In this document: positions 7,624-16,075 of the stretch, piece by piece
How positions within the stretch are numbered: position 1 is the stretch's first letter
How the letters are laid out: every line of letters begins with the position of its first letter
Source: Chlorobium sp.
GTDB taxonomy: Bacteria; Bacteroidota; Chlorobiia; Chlorobiales; Chlorobiaceae
Direction of reading: 5' to 3'
Assembly (NCBI GenBank): GCA_028277485.1
Contig: JANQGE010000019.1
Coordinates: 1 to 36,825, forward strand
Length of the DNA: 36,825 nucleotides
Program-made: the position numbers and the translations under genes
The notes under the pieces: generated by a model
Told to the model about the DNA's origin: nothing
The model's database searches: none
Seen by the model: only the letters and a program-made list of their open reading frames with translations

Positions 7624-8502
7624 CTATTTTGTCGCCCCTGTTACCTGACCTTTCTGCCTGTTTGCAAGTCCTTTGCTCACGGCTATAACGCCGATTCCTG
7701 CGGCTATCATGGCAAGGCAAAGCAACTGCCCCATCGATAGCTGCATGAAAACAAGGCCGAGGTGTGCGTCCGGTTCACGGTAAAATTCGATAAAGAACCG
7801 TACAAAACCGTAACCGAAAAGATAAAGTCCGGAAAGAAAACCCGCATAGGGCGCACGTTTGCGCAGCGCCCAGAGTATGACGAAAAGAAATATTCCCTCA
7901 AAAAAAGCTTCATAGAGCTGCGAAGGATGGCGAAGTGCGTTACCCGGGGCAAGCGGGAAATACATTCCGACAGCCGCGTCGGTGACCCGCCCGTATAATT
8001 CCCCGTTAATAAAATTTCCCAGGCGGCCAAACGTGTAGCCGAGGGGAAGTGCAACGACAAAAAGGTCTATGGTCTTCAAAAACGGTACGTTACGGGTTCT
8101 GGAAAACAGCCACATCGCAGCGATGACCCCGATGGCGCCTCCGTGATAGGACATCCCGGCGATTCCCGCGAAACTGCAGCCTCCGCCTGAAAAGTTGAGC
8201 GGAATGATCGAGCCAAGCGGGTTGGCGATGAACTCCGGGAAGCTGTAAAACAGCAGATAGCCCAATCGTCCTCCCAGGAGAACACCGACAATCGCCCATG
8301 TCAGGGCGTCACCGGTAAACACCGGGGGGTAGGGGAGTTTTTCGTTTTTGATCCGGTAGCGGGTTACAAGATAAACCACCCCAAACGCAATGATGTACGT
8401 CATACCGTACCAGCGGACGGGAAAGCCGCCAATGGTGAAAATGACGGGTTCTATTCTGGAAGGGAGGTGCTGCCACCAGGTAATAACATTATCCATAGCC
8501 AT
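7624..8502 (-). CDS. lgt: Prolipoprotein diacylglyceryl transferase
   Basis: Inner-membrane enzyme that transfers a diacylglyceryl group from phosphatidylglycerol to the lipobox cysteine of prolipoproteins, the first step of lipoprotein maturation. The 292-residue protein has seven predicted membrane segments. It carries the Lgt signature GRLGNFINGELYGRV, the upstream MSYHGGAIGV motif with its essential histidine, and the PSQLYEA motif. The ATG at 8502 (MAMDNV) was chosen; the ATG six bases further in is nearly as good, and the longer frame to 8568 would add an unusual hydrophilic tail. It is divergent from aclB, and the shared 216-base region contains a candidate inverted-repeat operator. 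Confidence 0.95.
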   Translation of the reverse strand: MAMDNVITWWQHLPSRIEPVIFTIGGFPVRWYGMTYIIAFGVVYLVTRYRIKNEKLPYPPVFTGDALTWAIVGVLLGGRLGYLLFYSFPEFIANPLGSIIPLNFSGGGCSFAGIAGMSYHGGAIGVIAAMWLFSRTRNVPFLKTIDLFVVALPLGYTFGRLGNFINGELYGRVTDAAVGMYFPLAPGNALRHPSQLYEAFFEGIFLFVILWALRKRAPYAGFLSGLYLFGYGFVRFFIEFYREPDAHLGLVFMQLSMGQLLCLAMIAAGIGVIAVSKGLANRQKGQVTGATK

Positions 8503-8593
8503 AGTTTTTACGTCATAATCCGGATACCCGTCGATTTGTTTGCTGTTGTTGACACTCCAACAGCACATTTGTTTAATTTATGCATAAAAAGGC

Positions 8594-8620
8594 TTCTCTT
8601 GCGGATTATTTACAAGAGAA
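8594..8620. promoter_or_regulatory. 8-bp perfect inverted repeat, candidate operator between lgt and aclB
   Basis: TTCTCTTG at 8594-8601 is repeated in inverse at 8613-8620 (CAAGAGAA) with an 11-base spacer. It ends six bases before the -35-like element of the predicted aclB promoter, a typical position for a dimeric regulator. It could also form a small hairpin in an lgt leader transcript. Confidence 0.4.
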
Positions 8621-8626
8621 AATCAC

Positions 8627-8654
8627 TTGAATCAACAAGAAATATAGCTATATT
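8627..8654 (+). promoter_or_regulatory. Putative sigma70-like promoter of aclBA
   Basis: TTGAAT at 8627-8632 and TATATT at 8649-8654 are separated by 16 bases, giving a plausible housekeeping promoter about 65 bases upstream of the aclB start. It is judged by eye only, and the consensus used by this organism is assumed. Confidence 0.4.
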
Positions 8655-8718
8655 AAAGCTTTGCGTTTTTTGACTTTTACATTTTCGCACCGTTTTTTAA
8701 CCCAAAAATACAAATAGA

Positions 8719-9915
8719 ATGGCAAAGATACTTGAAGGTTCGGCCATGAAATTTTTTAACAAGTGGGGCATACCTGTGCCGAACTATGTTGTTGTCATGG
8801 ACCCGAACAGACTGGCACAGTTAGGCGAGGCAAACCGATGGCTGAGGGAATCCAAACTGGTTGTAAAGGCTCATGAAGCCATCGGGGGAAGATATAAGCT
8901 CGGCCTTGTGAAGCTCGGCCTGAACCTCGACGAAGCGGTAACGGCCGCACGTGAAATGATCGGAAAGAAAGTTGGCACTGCCGAGATTGGCCAGGTGATT
9001 GTTGCAGAGATGCTCGACCACGATGCAGAATACTACATCTCGATGAGCGGGAACAGGGACGGCGCTGAACTGCTGCTTTCAAACAAGGGGGGCGTCGATA
9101 TCGAGGACAATTGGGACTCCGTCAGACGTATCCAGGTTCCTGTCGATGAGTCACCCTCCATTGAGGAATTGACGGCGCTTGCTGAAAGTGCTGGTTTCGA
9201 AGGTGAAATTGCCGAGCGTGTCGGCAAGATCGCTTCCAGACTTATCCTTTGTTTCGACAATGAGGACGCGCAGTCCATCGAGATCAACCCGCTCGTTATT
9301 CGCAAAAGCGATATGAGGTTTGCCGCTCTTGACGCTGTTATGAACGTTGACTGGGATGCCCGGTTCCGTCATCCGGACTGGGATTTCAAGCCGGTGTCCG
9401 AGATCGGACGTCCTTTTACCGAGGCCGAACAGCAGATCATGGAACTTGACTCAAGGATTAAGGGTTCAGTGAAATTCGTCGAGGTTCCCGGCGGCGAGGT
9501 TGTGCTTCTGACCGCAGGCGGCGGCGCCTCGGTTTTCTATGCCGATGCGGTTGTTGCTCGTGGCGGCACCATAGCGAACTATGCGGAATACTCCGGCGCG
9601 CCGCCGGACTGGGCTGTTGAAGCGTTGACCGAGACCCTCTGTCGGCTGCCGAATATCAAACATATCATCGTCGGCGGGGCCATCGCCAACTTTACCGATG
9701 TCAAGGCAACATTCAGCGGCATTATCAACGGTTTTCGTGAAAGCAGGACGAACGGTTTCCTTCAAGGCGTCAAGATCTGGGTTCGCCGCGGCGGCCCGAA
9801 CGAAACCGAAGGACTTGCGGCGATCAGCAAACTCAAGGATGAAGGGTTTGACATCCATGTCTATGACCGAAACATGCCCATGACCGATATCGTCGATCTG
9901 GCCTTGAATTCCTGA
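8719..9915 (+). CDS. aclB: ATP-citrate lyase, small (beta) subunit
   Basis: Subunit of the enzyme that cleaves citrate to acetyl-CoA and oxaloacetate using ATP and CoA, the key step of the reductive TCA cycle used for CO2 fixation in green sulfur bacteria. At 398 residues it matches the size of Chlorobium AclB and corresponds to the N-terminal, ATP-grasp part of animal ACLY. Visible landmarks are the start MAKILEGSAMKFFNKWGIPVPNY, LVVKAHEAIGGRYKLGLVKL, the SIEINPLVI metal/nucleotide stretch, and the glycine-rich LTAGGGASVFYADAVVARGG. The ATG at 8719 has no Shine-Dalgarno but is the only sensible start. aclA follows 59 bases downstream, making an aclBA operon. Confidence 0.96.
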   Translation: MAKILEGSAMKFFNKWGIPVPNYVVVMDPNRLAQLGEANRWLRESKLVVKAHEAIGGRYKLGLVKLGLNLDEAVTAAREMIGKKVGTAEIGQVIVAEMLDHDAEYYISMSGNRDGAELLLSNKGGVDIEDNWDSVRRIQVPVDESPSIEELTALAESAGFEGEIAERVGKIASRLILCFDNEDAQSIEINPLVIRKSDMRFAALDAVMNVDWDARFRHPDWDFKPVSEIGRPFTEAEQQIMELDSRIKGSVKFVEVPGGEVVLLTAGGGASVFYADAVVARGGTIANYAEYSGAPPDWAVEALTETLCRLPNIKHIIVGGAIANFTDVKATFSGIINGFRESRTNGFLQGVKIWVRRGGPNETEGLAAISKLKDEGFDIHVYDRNMPMTDIVDLALNS

Positions 9916-9974
9916 TTCCCGGTATCGCAGAACAGAAGAATTAGAATTGACAACCCAAAAACAGGATTAGAACT

Positions 9975-11807
9975 GTGAGCATTGTAATTAATAAAGAGAC
10001 CCGCGCTGTCATCGTTGGTGGAGCAGCCGGCCTGAATGCCGCAAGGAAGATGGCCGAATTCGACTTCCTTGTGAAACGTCCCCTTGCTGTACAGGCGTTT
10101 GTTTATCCACCTGAAGAAGGCCAGCAGAAAGAGATTTTCCTTGGCGGTGAACTGAAGAACGTCAAGGTGTATTCGACGCTGGAAGAGGCACTCGCGGAAA
10201 ACCCGCAGATCAACACTGCGTTGATTTACCTGGGCGCATCCCGGGCAACCCGGGCGACCAGGGAAGCGCTTGAATCGAAGAATATCAACCTCGTTTCGGT
10301 CATTACCGAAGGCGTTCCTGAAAAAGATGCAAAGAAACTCCGCATTCTTGCCGAGAAAAACGGCAAGATTCTCAACGGCCCGTCTTCGATCGGCATCATG
10401 TCCGCCGGAGAGTGCCGCCTCGGCGTTATCGGCGGAGAGTTTAAAAACCTCAAGCTTTGTAACCTCTACCGCCCGGGATCTTTCGGGGTTATCACGAAAT
10501 CCGGCGGCCTTTCCAACGAGGCGATGTGGTTGTGTGCGCAGAACGGTAACGGCGTCACTTCGGCCGTGGCTATCGGCGGTGACGCTTACCCAGGAACCGA
10601 TTTTGCAGACTACCTTGAAATGTTCGAGAACGATCCCGATACCAAGGCGGTTGTCATGATCGGTGAGGTCGGCGGATCGCTTGAGGAAGAGGCTGCCGAA
10701 TGGCTCTCGGCGGAAAAACGTCGCATCAGGCTTGTCGCCGCGATCGGCGGGACCTGTCAGGAAGTGCTTCCGCAGGGCATGAAGTTTGGCCATGCGGGTG
10801 CGAAAGAAGGGAAAAAGGGGGCAGGTTCGGCCCGTTCAAAGATCAATGCATTGCGTGAGGCCGGCGCGTTGGTTCCGGATACATTCGGCGGGCTGAGCAA
10901 GGCAATCAAACAGGTTTACGACGAACTTCTTGCAGACGGCACCATCGCCCCGGAAGAGCCGATCTCCGATGATCTGCTGCCGGAACTGCCTCCGAAGGTG
11001 CAGAAGGTCATCAAGGAGGGCGAGGTTATTGTCGAACCGCTTGTTCGCACCACCATTTCCGACGACCGCGGGGAAGAGCCGCGCTACAAAGGCTATGCGG
11101 CTTCCGAACTTTGCGAGAAAGGCTATGGCATCGAGGATGTTATCGGTCTTCTCTGGAACAAAAAGCTTCCGACAAAGGCAGAGTCCGAGATCATCAAACG
11201 CATCATCATGATCTCGGCCGACCATGGACCGGCGGTTTCGGGTGCGTTTGGCACCGTTATCGGCGCCTGTGCAGGAATCGACATGCCCCAAGCTGTTTCA
11301 GCCGGTATGACCATGATCGGGCCGCGTTTCGGCGGTGCGGTAACCAATGCCGGAAAATATTTCCAGAAAGGCGTTCAGGACTTTCCGAACGACATTCCCG
11401 GCTTTCTTGCCTGGATGAAGAAAAACGTCGGCCCTGTTCCCGGTATCGGCCATCGCGTCAAGAGCCTGAGAAATCCTGACAAGCGTGTGAAATACCTGGT
11501 TTCCTATGTGAAAAACGAAACTTCGCTGCATACGCCTTGTCTCGATTACGCTCTCGATGTCGAGAAGGTGACCACAGCCAAGAAGGATAACCTTATCCTC
11601 AACGTTGACGGTACCATGGGGGCTATTTTGATGGATCTCGGTTTCCCGATCCACTCGCTGAACGGATTTTTCGTTCTCGCCCGAACCATTGGTATGATCG
11701 GCCACTGGATCGATCAGAACGAGCAGAACTCACGCCTGATCAGGCTCTATGACTACCTCATCAACTACGCAGTTGAAGAGGAAAAGGAAGTGCCTGATAA
11801 GAAGTAA
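9975..11807 (+). CDS. aclA: ATP-citrate lyase, large (alpha) subunit
   Basis: Catalytic large subunit, 610 residues, starting at a GTG. The N-terminal half is a succinyl-CoA synthetase alpha-like CoA-binding module: TKSGGLSNEAMWLCAQNGNG, the GEVGGSLEEEAAEW stretch, and the phosphorylated histidine at residue 273 in KFGHAGAKEGKKGAG. The C-terminal part, from about residue 370, is citrate-synthase-like and carries ISADHGPAVSGA, GPRFGGAVTNAGKYF and PGIGHRVKSLRNPDKRV, which form the citryl-CoA cleavage site. Together with AclB it is equivalent to the single-chain animal enzyme. The gene closes the operon and is followed by a strong hairpin terminator. Confidence 0.97.
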   Translation: MSIVINKETRAVIVGGAAGLNAARKMAEFDFLVKRPLAVQAFVYPPEEGQQKEIFLGGELKNVKVYSTLEEALAENPQINTALIYLGASRATRATREALESKNINLVSVITEGVPEKDAKKLRILAEKNGKILNGPSSIGIMSAGECRLGVIGGEFKNLKLCNLYRPGSFGVITKSGGLSNEAMWLCAQNGNGVTSAVAIGGDAYPGTDFADYLEMFENDPDTKAVVMIGEVGGSLEEEAAEWLSAEKRRIRLVAAIGGTCQEVLPQGMKFGHAGAKEGKKGAGSARSKINALREAGALVPDTFGGLSKAIKQVYDELLADGTIAPEEPISDDLLPELPPKVQKVIKEGEVIVEPLVRTTISDDRGEEPRYKGYAASELCEKGYGIEDVIGLLWNKKLPTKAESEIIKRIIMISADHGPAVSGAFGTVIGACAGIDMPQAVSAGMTMIGPRFGGAVTNAGKYFQKGVQDFPNDIPGFLAWMKKNVGPVPGIGHRVKSLRNPDKRVKYLVSYVKNETSLHTPCLDYALDVEKVTTAKKDNLILNVDGTMGAILMDLGFPIHSLNGFFVLARTIGMIGHWIDQNEQNSRLIRLYDYLINYAVEEEKEVPDKK

Positions 11808-11834
11808 GGCGTTTTATTCTATAGTGTTGTAGTC

Positions 11835-11869
11835 AAAAGCATGACTGCCCTGCCGGTAGTCATGCTTTT
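11835..11869. terminator. Strong bidirectional terminator between aclA and the radical SAM pair
   Basis: AAAAGCATGACT at 11835-11846 pairs perfectly with AGTCATGCTTTT at 11858-11869. The stem can extend inwards by three more pairs, one of them a wobble. T-runs follow on both strands. It sits exactly between two convergent genes and should end both transcripts. Confidence 0.88.
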
Positions 11870-11877
11870 TTCTGTTT

Positions 11878-13299
11878 TCAGCCATGCTTGGCGTACGATT
11901 CCTCCGTTCTTCCTCTTTGCCGCAAATCCACTCTCGAAAGCAGCCGCTTCAGCAGGGAAGAGAGCCTGAAGGCCCGCTTCACCGCCGTGCTCAATATGCT
12001 ATCCCCGTCGAAGGCATCGTCCAGCGCTCCACGCTTGATCATGCCGAAAAGAATCCTGGATAACGACGCCTTTCGTTTGGCGTACACCAAAATATCCTCC
12101 ATTTGCTTTGGCGTTATATGGGGATGCTTCCATACGAGCGTATTGCAGTTCCAGTCCGCCCAGTTCCAATTAATGATCTTGGTTCTGTAGTCGTCGAACA
12201 TTTTGCTGCCCGGAAGAGGGGTAACGATCTGGAATTGGTAAAAAGTGGCTTGCAGCGACGACAAGTAATCGATTTCAGCCTTCAAGGATTCATAAGTATC
12301 GGTCTCGAAGCCAAGCATATAGAAGAGGTAGTATCCCATGTTGTTACACTTTAGCTCATGGAAGAGCTCCTGCAGGGATTCTTTCCGGCGGTTCGTGTAC
12401 TTGTTGTGCTCTGCGAGCGTACTTGTGTTCAGATTCTCAACCCCTATAAAAACGATTTCACATCCTTTTTCCCTCAACTCCTTGATCCTGCCCTGAATAT
12501 GATCAACCCGCGTCATGCACGTCCATCGAAGGCCTCGTTCATGCAGCATATCCATGACCTTCCTCGAGAAACGTTTGTCCATCAAGAAGTCCAGGTCCAT
12601 GATGCTCACCGTCTTGAGCTTCAACGCTGCGTACCGGTCGAGCACCCTTTCCAATTCATTGACCGGGGTCTTGTTCCTCGTGTGATCGATAAACGACGGG
12701 CTTACGCAAAAGTTGCAGTTGAAATAGCAGCCTTTGATCGTCCATATGACGCCCGAACGGCTCCAATTGAAACTTCCCAAACGAATCAGATTTCCGATCA
12801 GTCCGCTCAGCTTCCACTTCTGTACCACCGTCGGGTGCCGAATTTCCTCCAGCTCTTTTCCGTATAGAAGACGATAGACCTCAGCTTCACCGTTGCCTTT
12901 GATGACCCTGTCGAAGTAGAGCTCAACGCCGGGCGTTTGCGTTCCGTAATTGCCGCCCCAAATTTCCTTGACGCCACACTTCCTTGCCAGCTCCACCAAC
13001 CGTATCACATCGGGCACCTGATAGGTGTAAAAACTGATTCCCAGGATATCCACGCCCCTGCGCAGCTCGCGCTTCAGCCCCGACCATGTCGGCATGTCCA
13101 ATATTTCGACCGCCGGACAGTTCTCCTTGATCCAGCAAAGCCCCCACGATGGAATAGGGTAGGACGCGCTAAGAAACCTGTTGACCCGCCGGGTGTGGAC
13201 ATGGGAGGTCAAAATTGCGCCATAGTCCGTGACCGCAGGGTGCGTCGGCGGTACTGTGAATAAGACGCGCATGTTCTCATAATCAGGATTAGGGGTCAT
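11878..13299 (-). CDS. Radical SAM protein with N-terminal B12-binding-like domain (downstream of pair)
   Basis: A 473-residue enzyme. Residues 1-145 resemble the Rossmann-like cobalamin-binding domain of class B radical SAM proteins (GVDILGISFYT, then IKGNGEAEVYRLL). The radical SAM domain follows, with the cluster ligands C191, C195 and C198 in KGCYFNCNFC, then VSIMDLDFL and GCEIVFIGVENL, typical of the TIM barrel. The cobalamin DxHxxG motif is not evident, so whether it binds B12 base-off is unclear. Its ATG at 13299 overlaps the stop of the upstream gene by four bases, and both encode the same architecture. Relatives in phototrophs include BchE-type cyclases and the BchQ/BchR methylases, but also hopanoid and natural-product enzymes. 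I cannot assign the substrate. Confidence 0.8.
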   Translation of the reverse strand: MTPNPDYENMRVLFTVPPTHPAVTDYGAILTSHVHTRRVNRFLSASYPIPSWGLCWIKENCPAVEILDMPTWSGLKRELRRGVDILGISFYTYQVPDVIRLVELARKCGVKEIWGGNYGTQTPGVELYFDRVIKGNGEAEVYRLLYGKELEEIRHPTVVQKWKLSGLIGNLIRLGSFNWSRSGVIWTIKGCYFNCNFCVSPSFIDHTRNKTPVNELERVLDRYAALKLKTVSIMDLDFLMDKRFSRKVMDMLHERGLRWTCMTRVDHIQGRIKELREKGCEIVFIGVENLNTSTLAEHNKYTNRRKESLQELFHELKCNNMGYYLFYMLGFETDTYESLKAEIDYLSSLQATFYQFQIVTPLPGSKMFDDYRTKIINWNWADWNCNTLVWKHPHITPKQMEDILVYAKRKASLSRILFGMIKRGALDDAFDGDSILSTAVKRAFRLSSLLKRLLSRVDLRQRGRTEESYAKHG

Positions 13300-14867
13300 A
13301 GCTTCTGCGGTACAAACTCTTCTTCCAGTTGCCTGTTGATCGTCAGACCGCTTGCCTTGCTTGCCCGCATCACGATCGGATCAGGCTGGCGGCTCCTTAT
13401 TCGCTCGAGCACGAGATTTTCATTTTCGTCGTAATAGTCCCGCTCGACAGATTCGAGATAGGCAGCGTACTTTGCTTGCTGCCGCCAGATGCCCAAGTAG
13501 GAGTAGTGATGGAAAAGAATATTTATTGCCGTTCTGAAGTTGAGCTTCAATGCATTCTTCAGGCTCCGTTTTAAACTCCAAAACTCTTTCGAGCCGCGCA
13601 TCATTTCGCGCTGCAGGGTAGAGGGTTTCATTTTCATTGGAAAATGAACGACGTAGTTGCCTCCGAAATAGTCGAAGCTCGGCATGATCAGACGTTCCGA
13701 GAACAGGGGAGTCTCCGTGTCACCGGGATATGCCCAAAAGGAGAGCAGAATAATCTGGGAAAAGTTGTTGTCCACTGAAAATTTCACGATTCTGTCAACC
13801 GATCCCGGACCGTCCTCTTCGTTTCCGACAACGTACGTTGCCGAAATGAACAAGTCGGCATCATGGAACGCCTTTATCGCTTTGTTAATCTTATCCAGAG
13901 ACTGCTGCTTGTTGACACGGTTCAAGGTATCATTGTCGAGCGACTCAATACCCATGATAAGCGTTCTGAACCCTGCTTTCCTGAGTTTTCTCAGCATCTC
14001 GGGGTTCTCGGCAACTTGGATCCGGGAGAAAGCGCTGAACTCGGCCATTTCGCCAAATCCCTCTTCGATCATCCGGTCGAGGATCCGGCCTGCCTTTTGG
14101 CTGTTGCCGGTAAAAAGGTTGTCCACGAACAGAAAATCCTTTCCGTACGCCAGCTTTTCCCTGATGTCGTCGATGATGCTTTCTGTATCGCGGTAACGGT
14201 AGCTGCGTCCAAACAACCTGTGAACGATGCAGAACGAACAACTGAACGGGCAACCCCTGGATGCCTGCACGGCTACCATCTTGGTTTTCATGTGCTTGAT
14301 AAGCATCCTCAAGGCTTTTTCTTTGGGATACTTGTGAATGACATCGATGTTATACGTTTCACCCAGGTCTGTCGGGGAAGTGTCTATCGGATTATGGATG
14401 CTGGTCCCGTTGTCCCGGTAGGAAACCCTGCTCAGCCCCTTGAACGAACCGCCGTTTTCGATAGCCTTGACCAAGCTTACAATAGCTTCATCTCCTTCGC
14501 CACGTATCACAAAATCCACCCAGTCCAGGGTCTCTTCTATGAAATTCGTTGCATGCTCTCCACCCATGATCGTGACGATCTTCGGGTTTTTTGCCTTTAT
14601 CCGGGCAGCGAATTCATAGGTTTTGTTGGCGGCACCGGTCAGCGCCGACAGGAGCAGTATATCCGATTCGGAGACCCATTTTTCATTGACCGGCGCCACA
14701 TGCTCGTCGAAAACCTTCACATCATAACCTGCATGCTGGAGGATCGAGCCAATGAGTGGAAGACCGTACCTCGGCAAAACAACCTTGTCGAACATTGTCG
14801 GAAAGGTATGTTTGAGCTGAACACAAGCGATCCGGACAACCTCTTTTCCAGTCTCGTTCCCGTACAT
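13296..14867 (-). CDS. Radical SAM protein with N-terminal B12-binding-like domain (upstream of pair)
   Basis: A 523-residue protein. The N-terminal Rossmann-like segment (RYGLPLIGSILQHAGYDVKV, SDILLLSALTGAANKTYEFA, IVTIMGGEHAT, DFVIRGEGDEA) is the pattern of B12-binding radical SAM enzymes. The iron-sulfur ligands are C206, C210 and C213 in SRGCPFSCSFC, followed by the EFSAFSRI and GFRTLIMGIESLDNDTLNRVNK strands. A C-terminal region of about 130 residues is rich in basic and aromatic residues. The start at 14867 is backed by GGGAGGTTGTTGCC. It is the first gene of a two-gene operon whose second gene overlaps it by four bases. Such tandem pairs often act on one pathway; methylation or ring formation on a tetrapyrrole or lipid is possible but unproven. 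Confidence 0.82.
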   Translation of the reverse strand: MYGNETGKEVVRIACVQLKHTFPTMFDKVVLPRYGLPLIGSILQHAGYDVKVFDEHVAPVNEKWVSESDILLLSALTGAANKTYEFAARIKAKNPKIVTIMGGEHATNFIEETLDWVDFVIRGEGDEAIVSLVKAIENGGSFKGLSRVSYRDNGTSIHNPIDTSPTDLGETYNIDVIHKYPKEKALRMLIKHMKTKMVAVQASRGCPFSCSFCIVHRLFGRSYRYRDTESIIDDIREKLAYGKDFLFVDNLFTGNSQKAGRILDRMIEEGFGEMAEFSAFSRIQVAENPEMLRKLRKAGFRTLIMGIESLDNDTLNRVNKQQSLDKINKAIKAFHDADLFISATYVVGNEEDGPGSVDRIVKFSVDNNFSQIILLSFWAYPGDTETPLFSERLIMPSFDYFGGNYVVHFPMKMKPSTLQREMMRGSKEFWSLKRSLKNALKLNFRTAINILFHHYSYLGIWRQQAKYAAYLESVERDYYDENENLVLERIRSRQPDPIVMRASKASGLTINRQLEEEFVPQKL

Positions 14868-14958
14868 GGCAACAACCTCCCTCCAGTGCAGATTTTGTCA
14901 GAATGAGGTAACGAAAAACCCAACACGTTTGGTATTGGGCTTGTCTGTACAGATGTAA

Positions 14959-15074
14959 GGGGACCTCTATTAATTTGTTGCGCGCCCTGATTACTTCGTT
15001 AGGCGGATAGGAGGGGGTTCTGTGCTCCGTCCGCCTCGTACTCAAGTCGCTCACGACAATTTATAGAGGTACCC
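14959..15074 (+). repeat. MITE-like element, 116 bp, with 4-bp flanking duplication
   Basis: The ends are GGGGACCTCTATTAATT and AATTTATAGAGGTACCC. The 4-base sequence GTAA directly flanks both ends. It lies just upstream of the radical SAM operon in the divergent gap before the outer-membrane protein gene. Confidence 0.82.
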
Positions 15075-15350
15075 GTAAGTACTGCTGGGCTGCTAAGAAA
15101 ACTTCCTGGGGTACTTCGGTAAGACTAAGGCACTTTTACAATGCCTTTTAAAGGGTTCTTCTTTTGTTCCGTGCCTTGATTACGATATAAAAAGACCCCT
15201 CTCTTAACAATTAATAACATAACTGCGATAAAAGCAAGGGTGAATAGCCGCAGGCGTTCGATAATATAAATTATATCACAGTTGTGTCACCACACATGCA
15301 CCCGGCTTTCAACTCACAACAGACATTGTCCACTAAAAAAGGAGGTTCTT
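15075..15350. other. Intergenic region downstream of the MITE
   Basis: It contains a weak hairpin at 15127-15149 (AAGGCA..TGCCTTTT, terminator-like) and an AT-rich palindromic stretch near 15262-15277 that may hold the promoter for the next gene. No gene is supported. Confidence 0.35.
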
Positions 15351-16028
15351 ATGAGATGTTTTCTCGATACCCTGAGAGAAGAGTTCGAAACAAAACATTC
15401 GATCTGCTTTGTAAATGCTTGTAACAGCGTAAGCCTCCATAAAAAGAGAAGGTGGGCAATGAGGACAATTTCCAGGATATCGGCAATTGTGGCATTTGTC
15501 ATGCTGTTCTGTGTTGTTTCTGCAAATGATGCAGAGGCTGAGGGGATACGGTTCGACGTTGGTGTCGGAACAGTTATCAGCCCTGAGTATCGGGACATGC
15601 TTGAAGATCGTTATTTCGATGTGGAAGGCGGCTGGGGGTGGTGGGAACTGTGTCTTGGTTTGCGTTACAATGTCGACGAACAATTTTCCGTTACTCCGAC
15701 GGGGCGCTTATTGCTGAACTATGTTGACGTTATGGGAGATGATTCATATGTCAACACCATCGTTGTGCCCTCTGTTGTTTTGCGTTACGCATTCAGTCAA
15801 AACCCTTCTTTTTTCATCAGCGGCGAGGTCAACTACAATATACCCAGCAGCGGCAGTGACCTTCACGAGTTTGAGTCCGGCGGCATCGGATATGGAGGCA
15901 CTCTCGGCTATGTTTTTACCAACGACTGGTCAATCGAAGCAGGATATTCATACATACCGGTTGAGGTTGATACAGGAAACGAGAACATAGGCGGTGGTGT
16001 GGTTTTCCGGTTTGGAGCATCATTTTAG
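15351..16028 (+). CDS. Outer-membrane beta-barrel-like protein
   Basis: Predicted exported protein with an OmpA/OmpW-like beta-barrel pattern: alternating hydrophobic strands (QFSVTPTGRLLLNYV, FFISGEVNYNI, WSIEAGYSYIPVEV) and a C-terminal aromatic residue in VVFRFGASF. A clear signal peptide starts at an internal ATG at 15459 (MRTISRISAIVAF..., cleavage near the Ala-rich ANDAEAEG). The ATG at 15351 has the better ribosome site (AAAGGAGGTTCTT) and is used here; it would add a 36-residue hydrophilic extension with KKRR just before the signal peptide. The start at 15459 also has a usable site (AGAAGGTGGGCA) and gives 189 residues. The function is unknown; small barrels of this kind are often stress-induced or adhesive. 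Confidence 0.7.
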   Translation: MRCFLDTLREEFETKHSICFVNACNSVSLHKKRRWAMRTISRISAIVAFVMLFCVVSANDAEAEGIRFDVGVGTVISPEYRDMLEDRYFDVEGGWGWWELCLGLRYNVDEQFSVTPTGRLLLNYVDVMGDDSYVNTIVVPSVVLRYAFSQNPSFFISGEVNYNIPSSGSDLHEFESGGIGYGGTLGYVFTNDWSIEAGYSYIPVEVDTGNENIGGGVVFRFGASF

Positions 16029-16075
16029 ATTCACAGAAAACAATATAAAAACCTAAACAAACGGTGAGGTGAAAC

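Noticed and set aside
7429..7740. A plus-strand ORF overlapping the cysteine-repeat ORF and the end of lgt
   Set aside because: It lacks the periodic pattern and extends antisense into lgt.
9861..10793. A 310-codon minus-strand ORF opposite aclA
   Set aside because: It is antisense to the conserved aclA frame, its product resembles no family, and long shadow frames are expected in GC-rich-codon genes.
13863..14906. A 347-codon plus-strand ORF opposite the radical SAM gene
   Set aside because: It is antisense to a gene with intact catalytic motifs and a good ribosome site; the antisense product has no recognisable domain.
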